A stretch of 64,000 nt of DNA from Ditibartonella choladocola (GCF_002007565.1 NZ_CP015625.1:1550001-1614000); one strand, 5' to 3'; positions 9,461 through 19,566 are shown, counted from the stretch's first letter. The notes: generated by a model from the sequence alone, not told the origin. Translations and numbers: made by a program.

Positions 9461-9605
9461 AGAAACAAAAACACTTTGTTTCTCTCTGGATCAGGTAGTG
9501 CGTACCAGAGGTGTAATTCCGGACATGTTGTGTATGAGTATCGTCCGGAAAATGCGTAAGATAAAACTGCGTAAACGGGCCACCGCTTGCGCAGTTTTAC
9601 GCATT
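9461..9605 (-). ncRNA. Candidate structured leader RNA of the cobQ operon (four abutting stem-loops)
   Basis: Four inverted repeats sit almost end to end: 9461-9483 (AGAAACAAA/TTTGTTTCT), 9484-9510 (CTCTGG/CCAGAG), 9517-9550 (TTCCGGAC/GTCCGGAA, perfect) and 9551-9605 (TAAAACTGCG/CGCAGTTTTA with an outer AATGCGTAA/TTACGCATT). On the minus strand they precede the terminator-like hairpin at 9368-9402 and then cobQ. That is the layout of an attenuating leader, but the cobalamin-riboswitch consensus (GCCACTG core, B12 box) is not visible. The strand, and whether it is RNA at all, are inference. A degraded palindromic repeat element is the main alternative. The rest of the 9344-9820 gap holds no convincing gene. 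Confidence 0.45.
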
Positions 9606-9820
9606 TCTAACCTGCTTTGCGGGTTAAGAAAAGATGACTTTCCGGTTCTTCCACATCTTTTCAAAAAACGACGCATTGATAGCTTTGTAAAACAGCTTAT
9701 GCCGCCAACAAAAACGCCGGTTGTTCAGTTTTGAAATAAATGATTTTAACCCTATAAATCCGCTACCATAAGCGCTCGTTTATCGATGGCTCAACCGCTC
9801 GCTTATAGAGCGATTAAAAA

Positions 9821-10807
9821 TCACAAATCTTTAATGATTCGGGCAAGAAGTGTGAATGAATCCATGCGTTTTTTATTATCCCAAATCGGACTGGTAACAA
9901 TCAACTCGTCTGCTTTCGTATCGGCTATCAGTTTTTTTAGGCCCAGCTCGACTGTTTCAGATGAACCGACCACAGAACAGGACAAAGATTGTTCAAGCAC
10001 CAAGCGGTGATTGAAGGGAAGATTATCAACATAATTCATAACCGGTTTCGGTAATGGACCGGCACGCCCCGTCCTTAAATTGACAAAGGATTGTTGTTGG
10101 GAAGAAAACAGAAACTTTGCTTCGTCATCCGTTTCAGCAACAACGACATTGGCTGCAACCATTGCAACGGGCTTATCAAGATATTCCGACGGCTGGAAAT
10201 TATCGCGGTAAACTTTGAGTGCGCGATAAAGCTCGGCCGGTGCAAAATGCGAGGCAAAAGAATAGGGTAAGCCCAAAACTGCCGCAAGCTGCGCCCCATA
10301 AAGGCTTGACCCCAAAATCCAGACCGGCACGTGCAAACCTGCCCCCGGAACTGCGCGCAATTGTTGTTGAGGTTCGGCATCTTTAAAATAGTCAAGCAAT
10401 TCGACGACATCGCGGGGGTAGTCATTCGGGTTGCTATCAAGCGAACGTCTCAAGGCTCTCGCTGTCATCTGGTCAGTACCGGGAGCACGCCCTAATCCGA
10501 GTTCAACCCTGTTCGGATAGAGAGCTTCAAGAGTGCCGAATTGTTCGGCAATAACAAGCGGTGAATGGTTAGGAAGCATAACGCCGCCCGCACCGACAAC
10601 GATTTTATTGGTCGAGGCAAGAATCTGCCCCATTACAACCGCCGTTGCAGCACTTGCAATGCCAGTCATATTGTGATGTTCGGCATACCAGATACGAGGA
10701 AATCCCAGCTCATCCACATGTTTGGCAAGAGCTATAGAATTTTTTAACGCCTGAGCAACCGAACTTCCCTCAGGCACGGGACATAGATCAAGGACAGATA
10801 TTTTCAT
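9821..10807 (-). CDS. LLM class flavin-dependent oxidoreductase (luciferase-like monooxygenase)
   Basis: The protein of about 328 residues belongs to the bacterial-luciferase-like superfamily, TIM-barrel enzymes that use reduced FMN or F420. The start [14 protein letters not shown] and the motif [22 protein letters not shown] are typical of the YhbW-type subgroup (MsnO8 family) common in proteobacteria; in those, the EHH segment lies near the flavin. The substrate is unknown. The ATG at 10805-10807 is preferred over an upstream in-frame extension because it gives the family N-terminus. It lies about 70 bp downstream of tgt on the same strand with no terminator between, so it may be co-transcribed with queA-tgt without a known functional link. 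Confidence 0.85.
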   Translation of the reverse strand: MKISVLDLCPVPEGSSVAQALKNSIALAKHVDELGFPRIWYAEHHNMTGIASAATAVVMGQILASTNKIVVGAGGVMLPNHSPLVIAEQFGTLEALYPNRVELGLGRAPGTDQMTARALRRSLDSNPNDYPRDVVELLDYFKDAEPQQQLRAVPGAGLHVPVWILGSSLYGAQLAAVLGLPYSFASHFAPAELYRALKVYRDNFQPSEYLDKPVAMVAANVVVAETDDEAKFLFSSQQQSFVNLRTGRAGPLPKPVMNYVDNLPFNHRLVLEQSLSCSVVGSSETVELGLKKLIADTKADELIVTSPIWDNKKRMDSFTLLARIIKDL

Positions 10808-10875
10808 TTTTTTAATATAGGAACTCTCAAAATGAATACAACGAGAGAAATTCAATCAAGCGGGGCTTTTTAATA

Positions 10876-12003
10876 TTAATCCGCTCTATCGCCCCTATTC
10901 CACTCTTCTGTGACTTCGGCTACGAAATCGGCATAACGATGTGCTTCGATCGCGTCTCTTATGCCTTGCATCAATTGCTGATAAAAAGCGAGATTGTTCC
11001 ACGTAATCACCATTCCGGCCAATGGTTCACCCGCTTTTACAAGATGGTGAAGATAAGCGCGGCTATAATCCCGTGCTGCCGGACAGGGAGATTGAGGGTC
11101 TAACGGGCGCGGGTCTTCGGCATGTTTTGCATTTCTCAAATTGATTTTACCAAATCTTGTGAAAGCCAAACCATGTCGGCCTGCCCTTGTCGGCATAACA
11201 CAATCGAACATATCAACGCCATGCGCCACACTTTTCAAAATATCATCAGGTGTGCCAACGCCCATCAAATAACGCGGTTTATCTTCCGGCAAAATCGAAC
11301 AGGTCACATCCAGCATATCCATCATCACATTTTGCGGCTCACCCACCGCCAAGCCGCCAATGGAATAGCCTTTCAAATCAAGATCTTTCAAAGCATTTGC
11401 CGAGCGTTCCCGCAAACTTGCATTATCACCACCTTGAACGATACCGAACATGGCCTTGCCCGGCTGGTTTCCGAAAGCCGTTTTGCAACGTTCTGCCCAG
11501 CGTAAAGACAATTCCATTGCCTTTTCCATTTCTTTGAATGAGGCAGGCAAGGCAACGCATTGGTCGAGTTGCATCTGGATGTCGGAATCAAGCAGACACT
11601 GTATTTCGATCGACCGTTCCGGTGTCAGCTCATAACGAGCGCCATCAATATGCGATTGGAAGGTCACGCCCTTCTCTGTCAATTTTCTAAGGCCTGCAAG
11701 CGACATAACCTGAAAACCGCCGGAATCTGTCAAAATGGGCTTCGGCCAACGTGCAAAAACATGAAGGCCGCCCAATCTTGCAATACGTTCTGCACCAGGG
11801 CGCAACATCAAATGATAGGTATTGCCGAGTATAATATCGGCACCAAGTTCTTCAACCTGCTCCATATACATTGCCTTCACCGAACCGGCAGTGCCTACCG
11901 GCATAAAAGCAGGTGTGCGGACTTTGCCACGCGGCATTGTAATTTCGCCACGCCGCGCGTGACCATCTTCAGTAATTTTTTTGAAGGTGAAGGTTTCGCT
12001 CAT
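10876..12003 (-). CDS. tgt: tRNA-guanine transglycosylase
   Basis: TGT exchanges guanine-34 of GUN-anticodon tRNAs for preQ1 in the queuosine pathway. The 375-residue protein has the catalytic aspartates in [12 protein letters not shown] (D93) and [13 protein letters not shown] (D267), plus the substrate-site segment GGLAVGE (217-222). The C-terminal region that in E. coli holds zinc (C-x-C-x2-C and a later His) reads [20 protein letters not shown] and ITWNNLAFY. Only one of the expected cysteines remains and the His is Asn. My recollection is that Rhizobiales homologues share this form. queA lies five bases upstream and the two form an operon. The start is ATG. Confidence 0.96.
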   Translation of the reverse strand: MSETFTFKKITEDGHARRGEITMPRGKVRTPAFMPVGTAGSVKAMYMEQVEELGADIILGNTYHLMLRPGAERIARLGGLHVFARWPKPILTDSGGFQVMSLAGLRKLTEKGVTFQSHIDGARYELTPERSIEIQCLLDSDIQMQLDQCVALPASFKEMEKAMELSLRWAERCKTAFGNQPGKAMFGIVQGGDNASLRERSANALKDLDLKGYSIGGLAVGEPQNVMMDMLDVTCSILPEDKPRYLMGVGTPDDILKSVAHGVDMFDCVMPTRAGRHGLAFTRFGKINLRNAKHAEDPRPLDPQSPCPAARDYSRAYLHHLVKAGEPLAGMVITWNNLAFYQQLMQGIRDAIEAHRYADFVAEVTEEWNRGDRAD

Positions 12004-12008
12004 TGTTC

Positions 12009-13085
12009 CTAATCTTTTCGTTCCAGAAAACTTGTATCGCCATAAGAATAAAAACGATAGCCCGTTTCAATAGCATGTTGGTAGGCGTGTTTCATTTCAT
12101 CAAGCCCGCTAAAAGCCGATACAAGCATGAATAATGTCGAGCGCGGCAAGTGGAAATTGGTCATCAGGCAATCGACAAACCGGAAATGATAACCCGGTGT
12201 TATAAAAATATCGGTCGAACCGGCCCATGCATCAAGTTGACCGTTTTCATCCGCAGCACTTTCAAGAAGTCGCATTGCCGTTGTACCGACAGCAATAACC
12301 CTGTTACCGCGTTTTTTTACAGCCATTAATGCCTCTGCCGTTTGTTGGTCTATATGGCCAATTTCAGAATGCATTTTATGGTCTTTTGTATCATCAACCT
12401 TGACAGGTAAAAATGTACCTGCGCCGACATGGAGCGTTACAAAATATTCTTCAACACCCCGATCTTTGATCTGTTGCATCAAATCCTTGGTAAAATGAAG
12501 ACCGGCGGTCGGCGCCGCGACGGCTCCCTCTTCGCGTGCATAAACGGTCTGGTAATCGGTTTCGTCACGCTTGTCCTCGCCGCGTTTTAAAGCAATATAG
12601 GGTGGCAAGGGCATGTGGCCGATAAGAGCGATTTCACGATCAAGCTCGACACCCGATTTATCGAATTCCAACAGCATTTCGCCGTTTTCGCCTTTTTCAC
12701 GAACCGTGGCAACAAGCTTGTCATTATCGCCAAGACTTCTATCCTGCTTGTTGAAAACAATTGTTTCGCCAATTTTCAAACGTTTTGCCGGACGAACAAA
12801 AGCAAGCCACTCATTAGGGCTTACGCGTTTATGAAGTGTTGCACCAATATGGGCTATAGCTGCACCGCGCCGCCGTTCCCCCTGAAGTTGGGCTTTTATA
12901 ACCTTGGTGTCATTGAAAACCAGCGCATCACCTTTTTTGAGAAGCGAGGGTAAATCGCGCACATGTAAATCTTCAAGAACCCCGCCTTTTCCGACATGTA
13001 AAAGACGAGCACTTTCCCGCGGCACTGCAGGTCGCAAAGCGATTTGTTTTTCAGGTAACTCGAAATCAAAAAGATCAACTTGCAT
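12009..13085 (-). CDS. queA: S-adenosylmethionine:tRNA ribosyltransferase-isomerase QueA
   Basis: QueA transfers and rearranges the ribosyl group of SAM onto preQ1-tRNA, forming epoxyqueuosine. The protein of about 358 residues begins [19 protein letters not shown], the standard QueA N-terminus. It contains the family segments [28 protein letters not shown] and [19 protein letters not shown]. The ATG at 13085 is chosen over an in-frame start 51 bases upstream because it fits the family; no strong Shine-Dalgarno sequence is visible. It is the first gene of queA-tgt. In many Rhizobiales this pair follows the gyrA-coaD-ppi block directly; here about 1 kb of repeats and non-coding DNA separates them. 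Confidence 0.95.
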   Translation of the reverse strand: MQVDLFDFELPEKQIALRPAVPRESARLLHVGKGGVLEDLHVRDLPSLLKKGDALVFNDTKVIKAQLQGERRRGAAIAHIGATLHKRVSPNEWLAFVRPAKRLKIGETIVFNKQDRSLGDNDKLVATVREKGENGEMLLEFDKSGVELDREIALIGHMPLPPYIALKRGEDKRDETDYQTVYAREEGAVAAPTAGLHFTKDLMQQIKDRGVEEYFVTLHVGAGTFLPVKVDDTKDHKMHSEIGHIDQQTAEALMAVKKRGNRVIAVGTTAMRLLESAADENGQLDAWAGSTDIFITPGYHFRFVDCLMTNFHLPRSTLFMLVSAFSGLDEMKHAYQHAIETGYRFYSYGDTSFLERKD

Positions 13086-13209
13086 AAGAGCGCACGCACA
13101 TTCGTAAATCGGACAAGCGGATAACGCTTGTCGCACTGTTATATCAGATTAAAAGACCAACCTTTAAGGAGGCCTTGCCAAGGATACTTGGTAATGGTTT
13201 TTTACTAAA

Positions 13210-13518
13210 GCATTTTCCGAAAAGTGTGAAGCGGTTTTCGGGATTAAAATGCGCCACTAAAAACCTATTTTCCGAAAAGTGTGAAGCGGTTTTCGGAATC
13301 AAAAATGCGCCACTAAAAACCTATTTTCCGAAAAGTGTGAAGCGGTTTTCGGGATTAAAATGCGCCACTAAAAACCTGTTTTCCGGAAACTGTGAAGCGG
13401 TTTTCGGGATTAAAATGCGCCACTAAAAACCAGTTTTCCGAAAAGTGTGAAGCGGTTTTCGGGATTAAAAATGCGCCACTAAAAACCTATTTTCTGAAAA
13501 GTGTGAAGCGGTTTTCGG
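13210..13518. repeat. Six-copy tandem array of a 55/56-bp palindromic repeat
   Basis: Copies begin at 13213, 13268, 13324, 13379, 13434 and 13490, spaced 55 or 56 bp. Each contains the inverted repeat CCGAAAA/TTTTCGG around GTGTGAAGCG, and each junction carries ATGCGCCACTAAAAACC. The first copy also has outer arms GCATTTT/AAAATGC. I recognise the core as the short palindrome scattered singly between genes of many Rhizobiales (RIME-like). Here it has become a tandem array. There are no unique spacers and no cas genes. Reading frames through the array (SEKCEAVFGIK and similar) change phase with the unit length and are not taken as genes. Confidence 0.9.
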
Positions 13519-14075
13519 CGGCGAGTAAATGCGTCATTTCAGCAAAGATTATCTTTAAAAAGGACTGGGGTGTAATGCGATTTTTCGGGCTAAAAACGTG
13601 GTTTTATCAAGTGTTTCGTTCAAAACACAGAATGGGCAGTTTGACGATCTGTAGGTAGATTAGCGTCAACTTCCGATTAAAATGAAGAATGGCAGGGACT
13701 TTCGGAAAACATCTGGAAACGTATTGAAGCCGAATATATTCCGGTCGGGGCATTCTGGAGTTTTTCTTGCGAGAAATCGAATAAATATCCGGATATTTTA
13801 CATAAAAAAATATTGGAAATCCGTTTTTTAGCGGGGTGCAAAATAATTTTCATAATCAAGCTTTTTGGTGTCCGTTATCCGTTCATTCCCGTTACCAAAT
13901 ATTCTATTCAAGAGAGAGACGAACGATATAAATAAATAGAAATAAAATATTTTTACGTTAAAAATCAGCGTTTTAAAGATAAACACTGAATCATTTTATG
14001 AAGATTATTTTGCCCTTATTTTTATAAAAAACAAAAACTGCAATCTGCCGGAATTTCGAGTTTTTAAAAACAAAA
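13519..14075. other. Gene-free AT-rich spacer after the repeat array
   Basis: About 560 bp between the repeat array and the ppiB terminator. Short open frames exist on both strands but lack ribosome binding sites and recognisable composition. No RNA gene or further repeat copy was recognised. Confidence 0.6.
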
Positions 14076-14102
14076 GGTGCTCCGAATTTTATTCAGAACA
14101 CC
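14076..14102 (-). terminator. Intrinsic terminator of the gyrA-coaD-ppiA-ppiB unit
   Basis: On the minus strand GGTGTTCTGAA pairs with TTCGGAGCACC (11 pairs, two G-T) around a five-base loop, followed by TTTTGTTTTT. It lies about 55 bp beyond the ppiB stop. Confidence 0.85.
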
Positions 14103-14156
14103 TTTTTCAAGTTTTATAAATCAAAGCTTCCGAACAACTGTGTCGAGCTTTGAAAA

Positions 14157-14669
14157 TTATTTTTTATCGGCAGCAATTGTTGCTTTGACAATGCTATCAG
14201 GATCACTGACAGGCTCGCCTTTTTTCAGTTTGTCGACATTTTCCATGCCTTCAATGACCTGTCCCCAAACCGTATATTGACGATTGAGCCACGGAGCATC
14301 CTCGAAACAAATAAAAAACTGGGAGTTTGCCGAATTCGGGTTTTGACTGCGTGCCATAGAGGCAGTGCCGCGCTTATGTGGCACATTGGAAAATTCGGCT
14401 TTAAGATCGGGTTTATCGGATCCACCCATGCCTGCGCGTGATGCGTTAAACTTCTTGCCGCCTTTTTTGCCAAATTCGACATCGCCGGTCTGTGCCATAA
14501 AGCCGTCTATCACGCGGTGAAAAACCACATTGTCATAAGCGCCTTCGCGGGCTAATTCTTTAATTCTCTTGACGTGTTCGGGTGCAACGTCAGGCAATAA
14601 TTCTATAACCACATCACCCTTTGTCGTTTCCAAAATCAACGTATTTTCAGGATCTTTAATTTCAGCCAT
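14157..14669 (-). CDS. ppiB: Cytoplasmic peptidyl-prolyl cis-trans isomerase, cyclophilin type (PpiB-like)
   Basis: This 170-residue cyclophilin domain has no signal peptide (it starts MAEIKDPENTLILETTKGD), so it should act in the cytoplasm as a folding catalyst. Visible active-site segments are VVFHRVIDGFMAQTGD (Arg and Phe of the catalytic pocket), GTASMARSQNPNSANSQFFI and NRQYTVWGQVIEGMENVDKL. It follows ppiA by ten bases and looks like a tandem duplicate that lost or never had the export signal. It is the last gene before the terminator at 14076-14102. The start is ATG. Confidence 0.93.
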   Translation of the reverse strand: MAEIKDPENTLILETTKGDVVIELLPDVAPEHVKRIKELAREGAYDNVVFHRVIDGFMAQTGDVEFGKKGGKKFNASRAGMGGSDKPDLKAEFSNVPHKRGTASMARSQNPNSANSQFFICFEDAPWLNRQYTVWGQVIEGMENVDKLKKGEPVSDPDSIVKATIAADKK

Positions 14670-14679
14670 TTCTTTTCCT

Positions 14680-15261
14680 TTATTTCGTAGCTTCGATACG
14701 TGCTTTTATAATGACGTCGGGATCAGCAACCGAACCGTTATTATCGGCACGCCCTTTTTTGATTTTATCAACGACATCCATGCCTTTTACCACTTCACCA
14801 ACAACCGTGTACTGGCCGTTGAGGAAAGAGGCATCATCAAAACAGATGAAGAACTGGGAATTTGCCGAATTCGGGTCTTGCGAACGTGCCATTCCGACCG
14901 TTCCACGTTTGAATGGTACTTGGGAAAATTCTGCAGCAAGGTCGGGATATTGTGAACCACCCATACCGGCACGCCGAATATTGAATTCGGGGCTTCCTTT
15001 TTTGCCGAATTTTACATCGCCGGTCTGCGCCATAAAGCCCGGAATAACCCGATGGAAGACGACATTATCGTAAGCACCTTCTTTGGTGAGCTTCTCGATT
15101 TGTGCGACATGTTTGGGAGCAATATCCGGACGCAACCGGATTGTTACATCACCATCTTTCAATGTTAAAACAAGATTTTCTCCGCCTGCAGCAAATGCCA
15201 CGGGGGCAAGCGAAAAAAGTGCAAACAAAACGGCCATAATGCCCAAAAGTTTACGAACCAA
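14680..15261 (-). CDS. ppiA: Exported peptidyl-prolyl cis-trans isomerase, cyclophilin type (PpiA-like)
   Basis: The 193-residue protein has a clear Sec signal peptide (MVRKLLGIMAVLFALFSLA, predicted cleavage after AFA near residue 24), followed by a cyclophilin domain. Catalytic segments are VVFHRVIPGFMAQTGD and GTVGMARSQDPNSANSQFFI. It should catalyse proline isomerisation in periplasmic folding. The start is TTG at 15259-15261, with GGAG about seven bases upstream; no ATG retains the signal peptide. It lies between coaD and its cytoplasmic paralogue in one transcription unit. Confidence 0.93.
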   Translation of the reverse strand: MVRKLLGIMAVLFALFSLAPVAFAAGGENLVLTLKDGDVTIRLRPDIAPKHVAQIEKLTKEGAYDNVVFHRVIPGFMAQTGDVKFGKKGSPEFNIRRAGMGGSQYPDLAAEFSQVPFKRGTVGMARSQDPNSANSQFFICFDDASFLNGQYTVVGEVVKGMDVVDKIKKGRADNNGSVADPDVIIKARIEATK

Positions 15262-15274
15262 GGTTTTTCTCCAT

Positions 15275-15769
15275 TTATGATTTGAATTTTTTTGTTAACG
15301 CCAATGCAACATTTTCGGGAACAAAGGGCGAAACATCACCCCTCATCAAAGCAATTTGCCGAACGAGCGTTGCGGAGATTGAACGAACCTTATCCGCTGC
15401 CGGCAAGAACAATGTCTGTATTCCGGGTGCCAACGCCCTATTCATGCCGGCAAGTTGCATTTCATAGTTGAAATCCGTGCTATCGCGCAAACCACGTATG
15501 ATAAAATTTGCACCGATCTCGCGTGCTTTATCAACCAGCAAATTGTCGAATGAAATAACTTCCAAACGCTTTTCTGTATCTTTCAAAACATTCTTTGCAA
15601 TGGTTTCGATCAGTTTCTTGCGTTCTTCAAACGTAAAAAGCGGAGCTTTGCTCGGATGGATTCCAATAGCAACAACAACTTTGTCAGCCACTGCAAACGC
15701 CCCCCGCAAAACGTCAAGATGACCATTGGTAATCGGATCAAACGAACCAGCAAAAATTGCCACTTTCAT
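15275..15769 (-). CDS. coaD: Phosphopantetheine adenylyltransferase
   Basis: CoaD makes dephospho-CoA from 4'-phosphopantetheine and ATP, the fourth step of CoA synthesis. The 164-residue protein begins [20 protein letters not shown], containing the nucleotidyltransferase T-x-G-H motif. It has the C-terminal [21 protein letters not shown] segment (family ISSTxVR). Length is normal. The start is ATG with GGAGGTGAAAG just upstream. The gene is 41 bp after gyrA and 13 bp before ppiA, and no terminator is visible in either gap. Confidence 0.96.
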   Translation of the reverse strand: MKVAIFAGSFDPITNGHLDVLRGAFAVADKVVVAIGIHPSKAPLFTFEERKKLIETIAKNVLKDTEKRLEVISFDNLLVDKAREIGANFIIRGLRDSTDFNYEMQLAGMNRALAPGIQTLFLPAADKVRSISATLVRQIALMRGDVSPFVPENVALALTKKFKS

Positions 15770-15810
15770 CTTTCACCTCCCGTTAAGCCATCCTGAACCT
15801 GTCCGATTAT

Positions 15811-18603
15811 TCAGACATCCGATTGCGTATCTGCCTGATCTGTAACGTTGTTATTCTCATTCGTATTGTTGTCATTTGAATCGTCGTCTTCCTCTTCCGA
15901 TTCAGAAATACGTTCAACTGAAACAACTTTCTCGTTCTCGGCTGTATCGAAAATCGTGACACCTTTTGTCGACCGGCCTGCAATACGAATTCCTGCCACC
16001 GGAACACGGATGAGTTTTCCGCCATCCGAAACAAGCATGATCTGGTCTTTTTCCTCGACAGGGAAAGCTGCAACCAGTTTACCGATTTCGGCAGTCTTTG
16101 AAGGATCAGTCGCTCTTATCCCCTTGCCACCGCGACCGGAAATTCTGAACTCGTAGGATGAAGAACGTTTGCCATAACCGAATTGACTTACCGTCAACAA
16201 CATCTGTTCATGTTGAGAAAGTTCATTATAACGTGCGTCGCTAAGCTCGGCATCGCCTGTTGCTTCTTCCTCGTCAGTAATTGTCACATCATCGCTATCG
16301 TTACCGGCTAAACGGCGTTCGGCAACAGCGCGTTTGAGATAGGCCGAGCGTTCGGCCGGTGTTGCTTCGACATGCTCCAGAATAGCCATCGAGATGACTT
16401 TATCACCCTCACCGAGATTGATACCGCGCACACCGATGGAATTTCTACCGGCGAAGACACGAACATCGGAAACGGCAAAACGAATACATTGACCATCGGC
16501 AGTGGTCAGAACCACATCGTCATTTTCTGTACATGTATCGACAGAGAGAATTTCATCTTCATCATCGTCGAATTTCATCGCAATTTTGCCGTTGCGGTTA
16601 ACCTGCACAAAGTCGGAAAGCTTGTTGCGCCGCACCGTGCCACGTGTTGTCGCAAACATCACGTCGAGTTCGCTCCAGCTTTCCTCATCCTCCGGCAAAG
16701 GCATGATTGTGGTGATGCGTTCGCCTTGCTGCAACGGCAGAAGATTGATAAGCGCTTTGCCGCGCGATTGGGGTGTTCCGACCGGCAAACGCCATACTTT
16801 CTCCTTGTAAACAATGCCGCGTGAAGAGAAGAACAGAACCGGCGCATGTGTATTGGCGACAAACAGGCGGGTTACAAAATCCTCGTCTTTTGTTGTCATA
16901 CCGGAGCGGCCTTTACCACCGCGATGTTGCGCCCGATAAGTGTTGAGCGGAACCCGTTTGATATAGCCGCTATGGCTTACAGTGACGACCATTTCCTCAC
17001 GCGCAATGAGGTCTTCATCATCCATTTCGGCACCACCGGAGCCGAATGATGTTAGACGGGGTGTGGCAAATTCATTGCGAACGGCCATCAATTCGTCTTT
17101 GACAATCGTCAAGACACGCAAACGAGAACCCAGAATATCAAGATAATCAGTAATTTCTGCGCCAATTTTATTGAGTTCGTCTGCAATCTCGTCGCGCCCT
17201 AAAGCCGTCAGGCGTTGCAAGCGTAGATCAAGAATGGCACGCGCCTGCTCTTCCGAAAGATTATAGGTGTTATCTTCGTGAATAATGTGACGTGGGTCAT
17301 CAATCAGTTCGATAAGGTGACGGACTTCTGCTGCCGGCCAACGGCGCGTCATCAACTGGTCACGCGCGGTTTGCGGGTCCGGTGCATTACGGATAAGCTG
17401 GATGACTTCGTCAATATTGGCAACAGCAATTGCCAGACCAACCAAGACATGGGCACGTTCACGTGCTTTGCGCAGTAAAAATTTGGTACGCCGTGTAACA
17501 ACCTCTTCACGGAACAGAACAAATGCCTTGAGCATGTCAAGGAGTGTCATTTGTTCAGGCTTGCCGCCATTCAATGCCACCATATTGCAGCCGAAAGAGG
17601 TTTGCAAAGGCGTGTAGCGATAAAGCTGGTTCAAAACAACATCGGCAACGGCATCACGCTTCAGCTCGATCACAACGCGATAGCCTTCACGATCGGATTC
17701 ATCGCGTAAGTCCGAAATGCCTTCAATCCGTTTCTCGCGTACAAGCTCGGCAATTTTTTCAACCATTGTCGCTTTATTCACCTGATAGGGAATTTCAGTA
17801 ACAACGATGGCCTGACGGTCATTACGAATATCTTCAACTTCAACCTTGGCACGCATGATGAGCGAGCCACGTCCGGTTTCATAAGCCGAACGAATACCGG
17901 CGCGGCCAAGAATAATCCCGCCGGTCGGAAAATCCGGCCCCGGTATGATCTTGAGCATTTCGTCGAGTGTTATGGCCGGATTATCAATGAGAGCGACGCA
18001 ACCATCAACAATTTCACCAAGATTGTGTGGTGGAATATTGGTGGCCATACCGACCGCAATACCACCCGAACCATTCACCAGAAGATTGGGAAAACGTGCG
18101 GGAAGAACAATCGGTTCCTGCTCGCGGCCATCATAATTATCCTGAAAATCGACCGTTTCCTTGTCGATGTCAAAAAGCAGACTATCGGAAACTTTTTCCA
18201 GACGGCATTCGGTGTAACGCATAGCTGCCGGCGGATCACCATCAATCGACCCGAAGTTCCCCTGCCCGTCAATAAGCGGAACGCGCAGCGAAAAATCCTG
18301 TGCCATGCGCACCAGCGCATCATAGATAGATGAATCGCCATGCGGGTGGAATTTACCCATCACCTCGCCGACAACACCGGCAGATTTACGATAAGGCTTG
18401 TTATAAGAAAGCCCCATCTGGTTCATCGCATAGAGAATGCGTCGATGAACCGGCTTCATACCATCACGAACATCAGGCAGCGCACGCGATACAATCACGC
18501 TCATGGCGTAATCGAGGTAGGAGCGCTCCATTTCCTCCACAATATTGACCGGCTCAATACCGTTCGGATTTCCTGAATCTGGTGGTATAATTTGATCGTT
18601 CAC
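15811..18603 (-). CDS. gyrA: DNA gyrase subunit A
   Basis: GyrA is the breakage-reunion subunit of gyrase, which introduces negative supercoils with GyrB. The 930-residue protein has the catalytic Tyr130 in [12 protein letters not shown] and the quinolone-determining region [19 protein letters not shown], with Ser91 and Asp95 at the positions of E. coli Ser83 and Asp87. The C-terminal beta-pinwheel carries GyrA-box-like HRGGKGR and a second GRGGKG blade. The tail is strongly acidic and Asn-rich ([14 protein letters not shown] and beyond). The start is GTG at 18601-18603, with AAGGAAG about ten bases upstream. It heads the gyrA-coaD-ppiA-ppiB unit. Confidence 0.97.
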   Translation of the reverse strand: MNDQIIPPDSGNPNGIEPVNIVEEMERSYLDYAMSVIVSRALPDVRDGMKPVHRRILYAMNQMGLSYNKPYRKSAGVVGEVMGKFHPHGDSSIYDALVRMAQDFSLRVPLIDGQGNFGSIDGDPPAAMRYTECRLEKVSDSLLFDIDKETVDFQDNYDGREQEPIVLPARFPNLLVNGSGGIAVGMATNIPPHNLGEIVDGCVALIDNPAITLDEMLKIIPGPDFPTGGIILGRAGIRSAYETGRGSLIMRAKVEVEDIRNDRQAIVVTEIPYQVNKATMVEKIAELVREKRIEGISDLRDESDREGYRVVIELKRDAVADVVLNQLYRYTPLQTSFGCNMVALNGGKPEQMTLLDMLKAFVLFREEVVTRRTKFLLRKARERAHVLVGLAIAVANIDEVIQLIRNAPDPQTARDQLMTRRWPAAEVRHLIELIDDPRHIIHEDNTYNLSEEQARAILDLRLQRLTALGRDEIADELNKIGAEITDYLDILGSRLRVLTIVKDELMAVRNEFATPRLTSFGSGGAEMDDEDLIAREEMVVTVSHSGYIKRVPLNTYRAQHRGGKGRSGMTTKDEDFVTRLFVANTHAPVLFFSSRGIVYKEKVWRLPVGTPQSRGKALINLLPLQQGERITTIMPLPEDEESWSELDVMFATTRGTVRRNKLSDFVQVNRNGKIAMKFDDDEDEILSVDTCTENDDVVLTTADGQCIRFAVSDVRVFAGRNSIGVRGINLGEGDKVISMAILEHVEATPAERSAYLKRAVAERRLAGNDSDDVTITDEEEATGDAELSDARYNELSQHEQMLLTVSQFGYGKRSSSYEFRISGRGGKGIRATDPSKTAEIGKLVAAFPVEEKDQIMLVSDGGKLIRVPVAGIRIAGRSTKGVTIFDTAENEKVVSVERISESEEEDDDSNDNNTNENNNVTDQADTQSDV

Positions 18604-18933
18604 GGCTACACAACTTCCTTAATAGAATCAGCCCTTCCTTTATAACGAAAAACGGCTTGAAAAGCTAATTTCTCTTGCCCATCTATGTGTGGATTTGGCT
18701 TTTCTTTTCAGTGTGTTATCAAGCCGGTCGAAAAATCGGTGGATGACTTTAAGGAAATTTTGTGCCATGAGAGCGCAATTGAAGAATTTTTATAAATCGC
18801 GATTTTTGACTTTATTTCTATCTTTGGCATTCATCGAATAATAATATATCCGGAAATAATAATGCATCCGGAATCCGACTGCCCCGAACCCGGCTATCTT
18901 GCCGAATGCAGGAAAACTCAAGGAGTAACAATC

Positions 18934-19566
18934 ATGTTTGATGCAGGTTTGTTGCTGAACGCGTTTATCACTCTCATGGTCACGATTGATCCAGTGGGAT
19001 TGGTGCCAATTTTCTTGGGGCTGACGCGTGACATGACCAATATGCAACGCAAATCCACCGCGATGGCTGCATCTGTGATTTCCTATATTATTCTGCTCGC
19101 TTTCGCTCTTATCGGCGGGTCGATATTGGAAGGGCTGGGGATTTCGCTCGGTGCATTCGAGATTGCCGGTGGTATCCTATTATTTGCCATTGCATTCGAG
19201 ATGATTTTTGAAAAACGCTCGGCAAGAAAACAGAAATCTGTGAAAACGGCTGTAACAAAAGACCATATTCACAATATCGCAGCCTTTCCCCTTGCTATAC
19301 CGATGATTGCCGGTCCCGGTGCTATTTCCGCCACCATTTTGATGGCGAGCAAGAATCCGGGTTTTATCGGCACTGCCGTTTCCTGTTTTGTTATTCTGAT
19401 TTCAGTGATTGTCTGCTACGGCTTTATGCTTCTCGCCCACCCGATTGACCGACTTCTTGGTGAAACGGGTAGAACGATACTGACCCGCCTCTTTGGTGTC
19501 ATTCTTGCAGCATTGGCGGTTCAATTCGTCGCCAACGGCATTCTGGCTTTATTTCACATAGCCTGA
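18934..19566 (+). CDS. MarC family integral membrane protein
   Basis: This 210-residue protein has six predicted membrane helices, typical of the MarC/UPF0056 family. Family segments are MVTIDPVGLVPIFLGLT near the N-terminus, FPLAIPMIAGPGAISATILM in the middle, and the C-terminal LTRLFGVILAALAVQFVANGI. The role is uncertain: once linked to multiple antibiotic resistance, later work did not support that. The start is the ATG at 18934, seven bases after AAGGAG, and not the longer frame beginning at 18862. It is divergent from gyrA and upstream of the ssb/uvrA pair, a neighbourhood I recall from Brucella. Confidence 0.88.
   Translation: MFDAGLLLNAFITLMVTIDPVGLVPIFLGLTRDMTNMQRKSTAMAASVISYIILLAFALIGGSILEGLGISLGAFEIAGGILLFAIAFEMIFEKRSARKQKSVKTAVTKDHIHNIAAFPLAIPMIAGPGAISATILMASKNPGFIGTAVSCFVILISVIVCYGFMLLAHPIDRLLGETGRTILTRLFGVILAALAVQFVANGILALFHIA

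Noticed and set aside
9498-9734. Plus-strand ORF of 78 codons
   Set aside because: It runs through the inverted repeats, has no ribosome binding site and no recognisable domain.
7623-9820. Cobalamin riboswitch near cobP or cobQ
   Set aside because: I looked on both strands for the GCCACTG core and the B12 box and did not find them. Only unclassified hairpins are present upstream of cobQ.
13210-13518. CRISPR array
   Set aside because: The whole 55/56-bp unit is repeated with no unique spacers, and no cas genes are nearby.
13175-13658. Open frames through the palindromic array (SEKCEAVFGIK-type repeats) as a repeat protein
   Set aside because: The units are 55 or 56 bp, so the frame shifts between units. 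The inverted-repeat structure explains the conservation, and there is no ribosome binding site.
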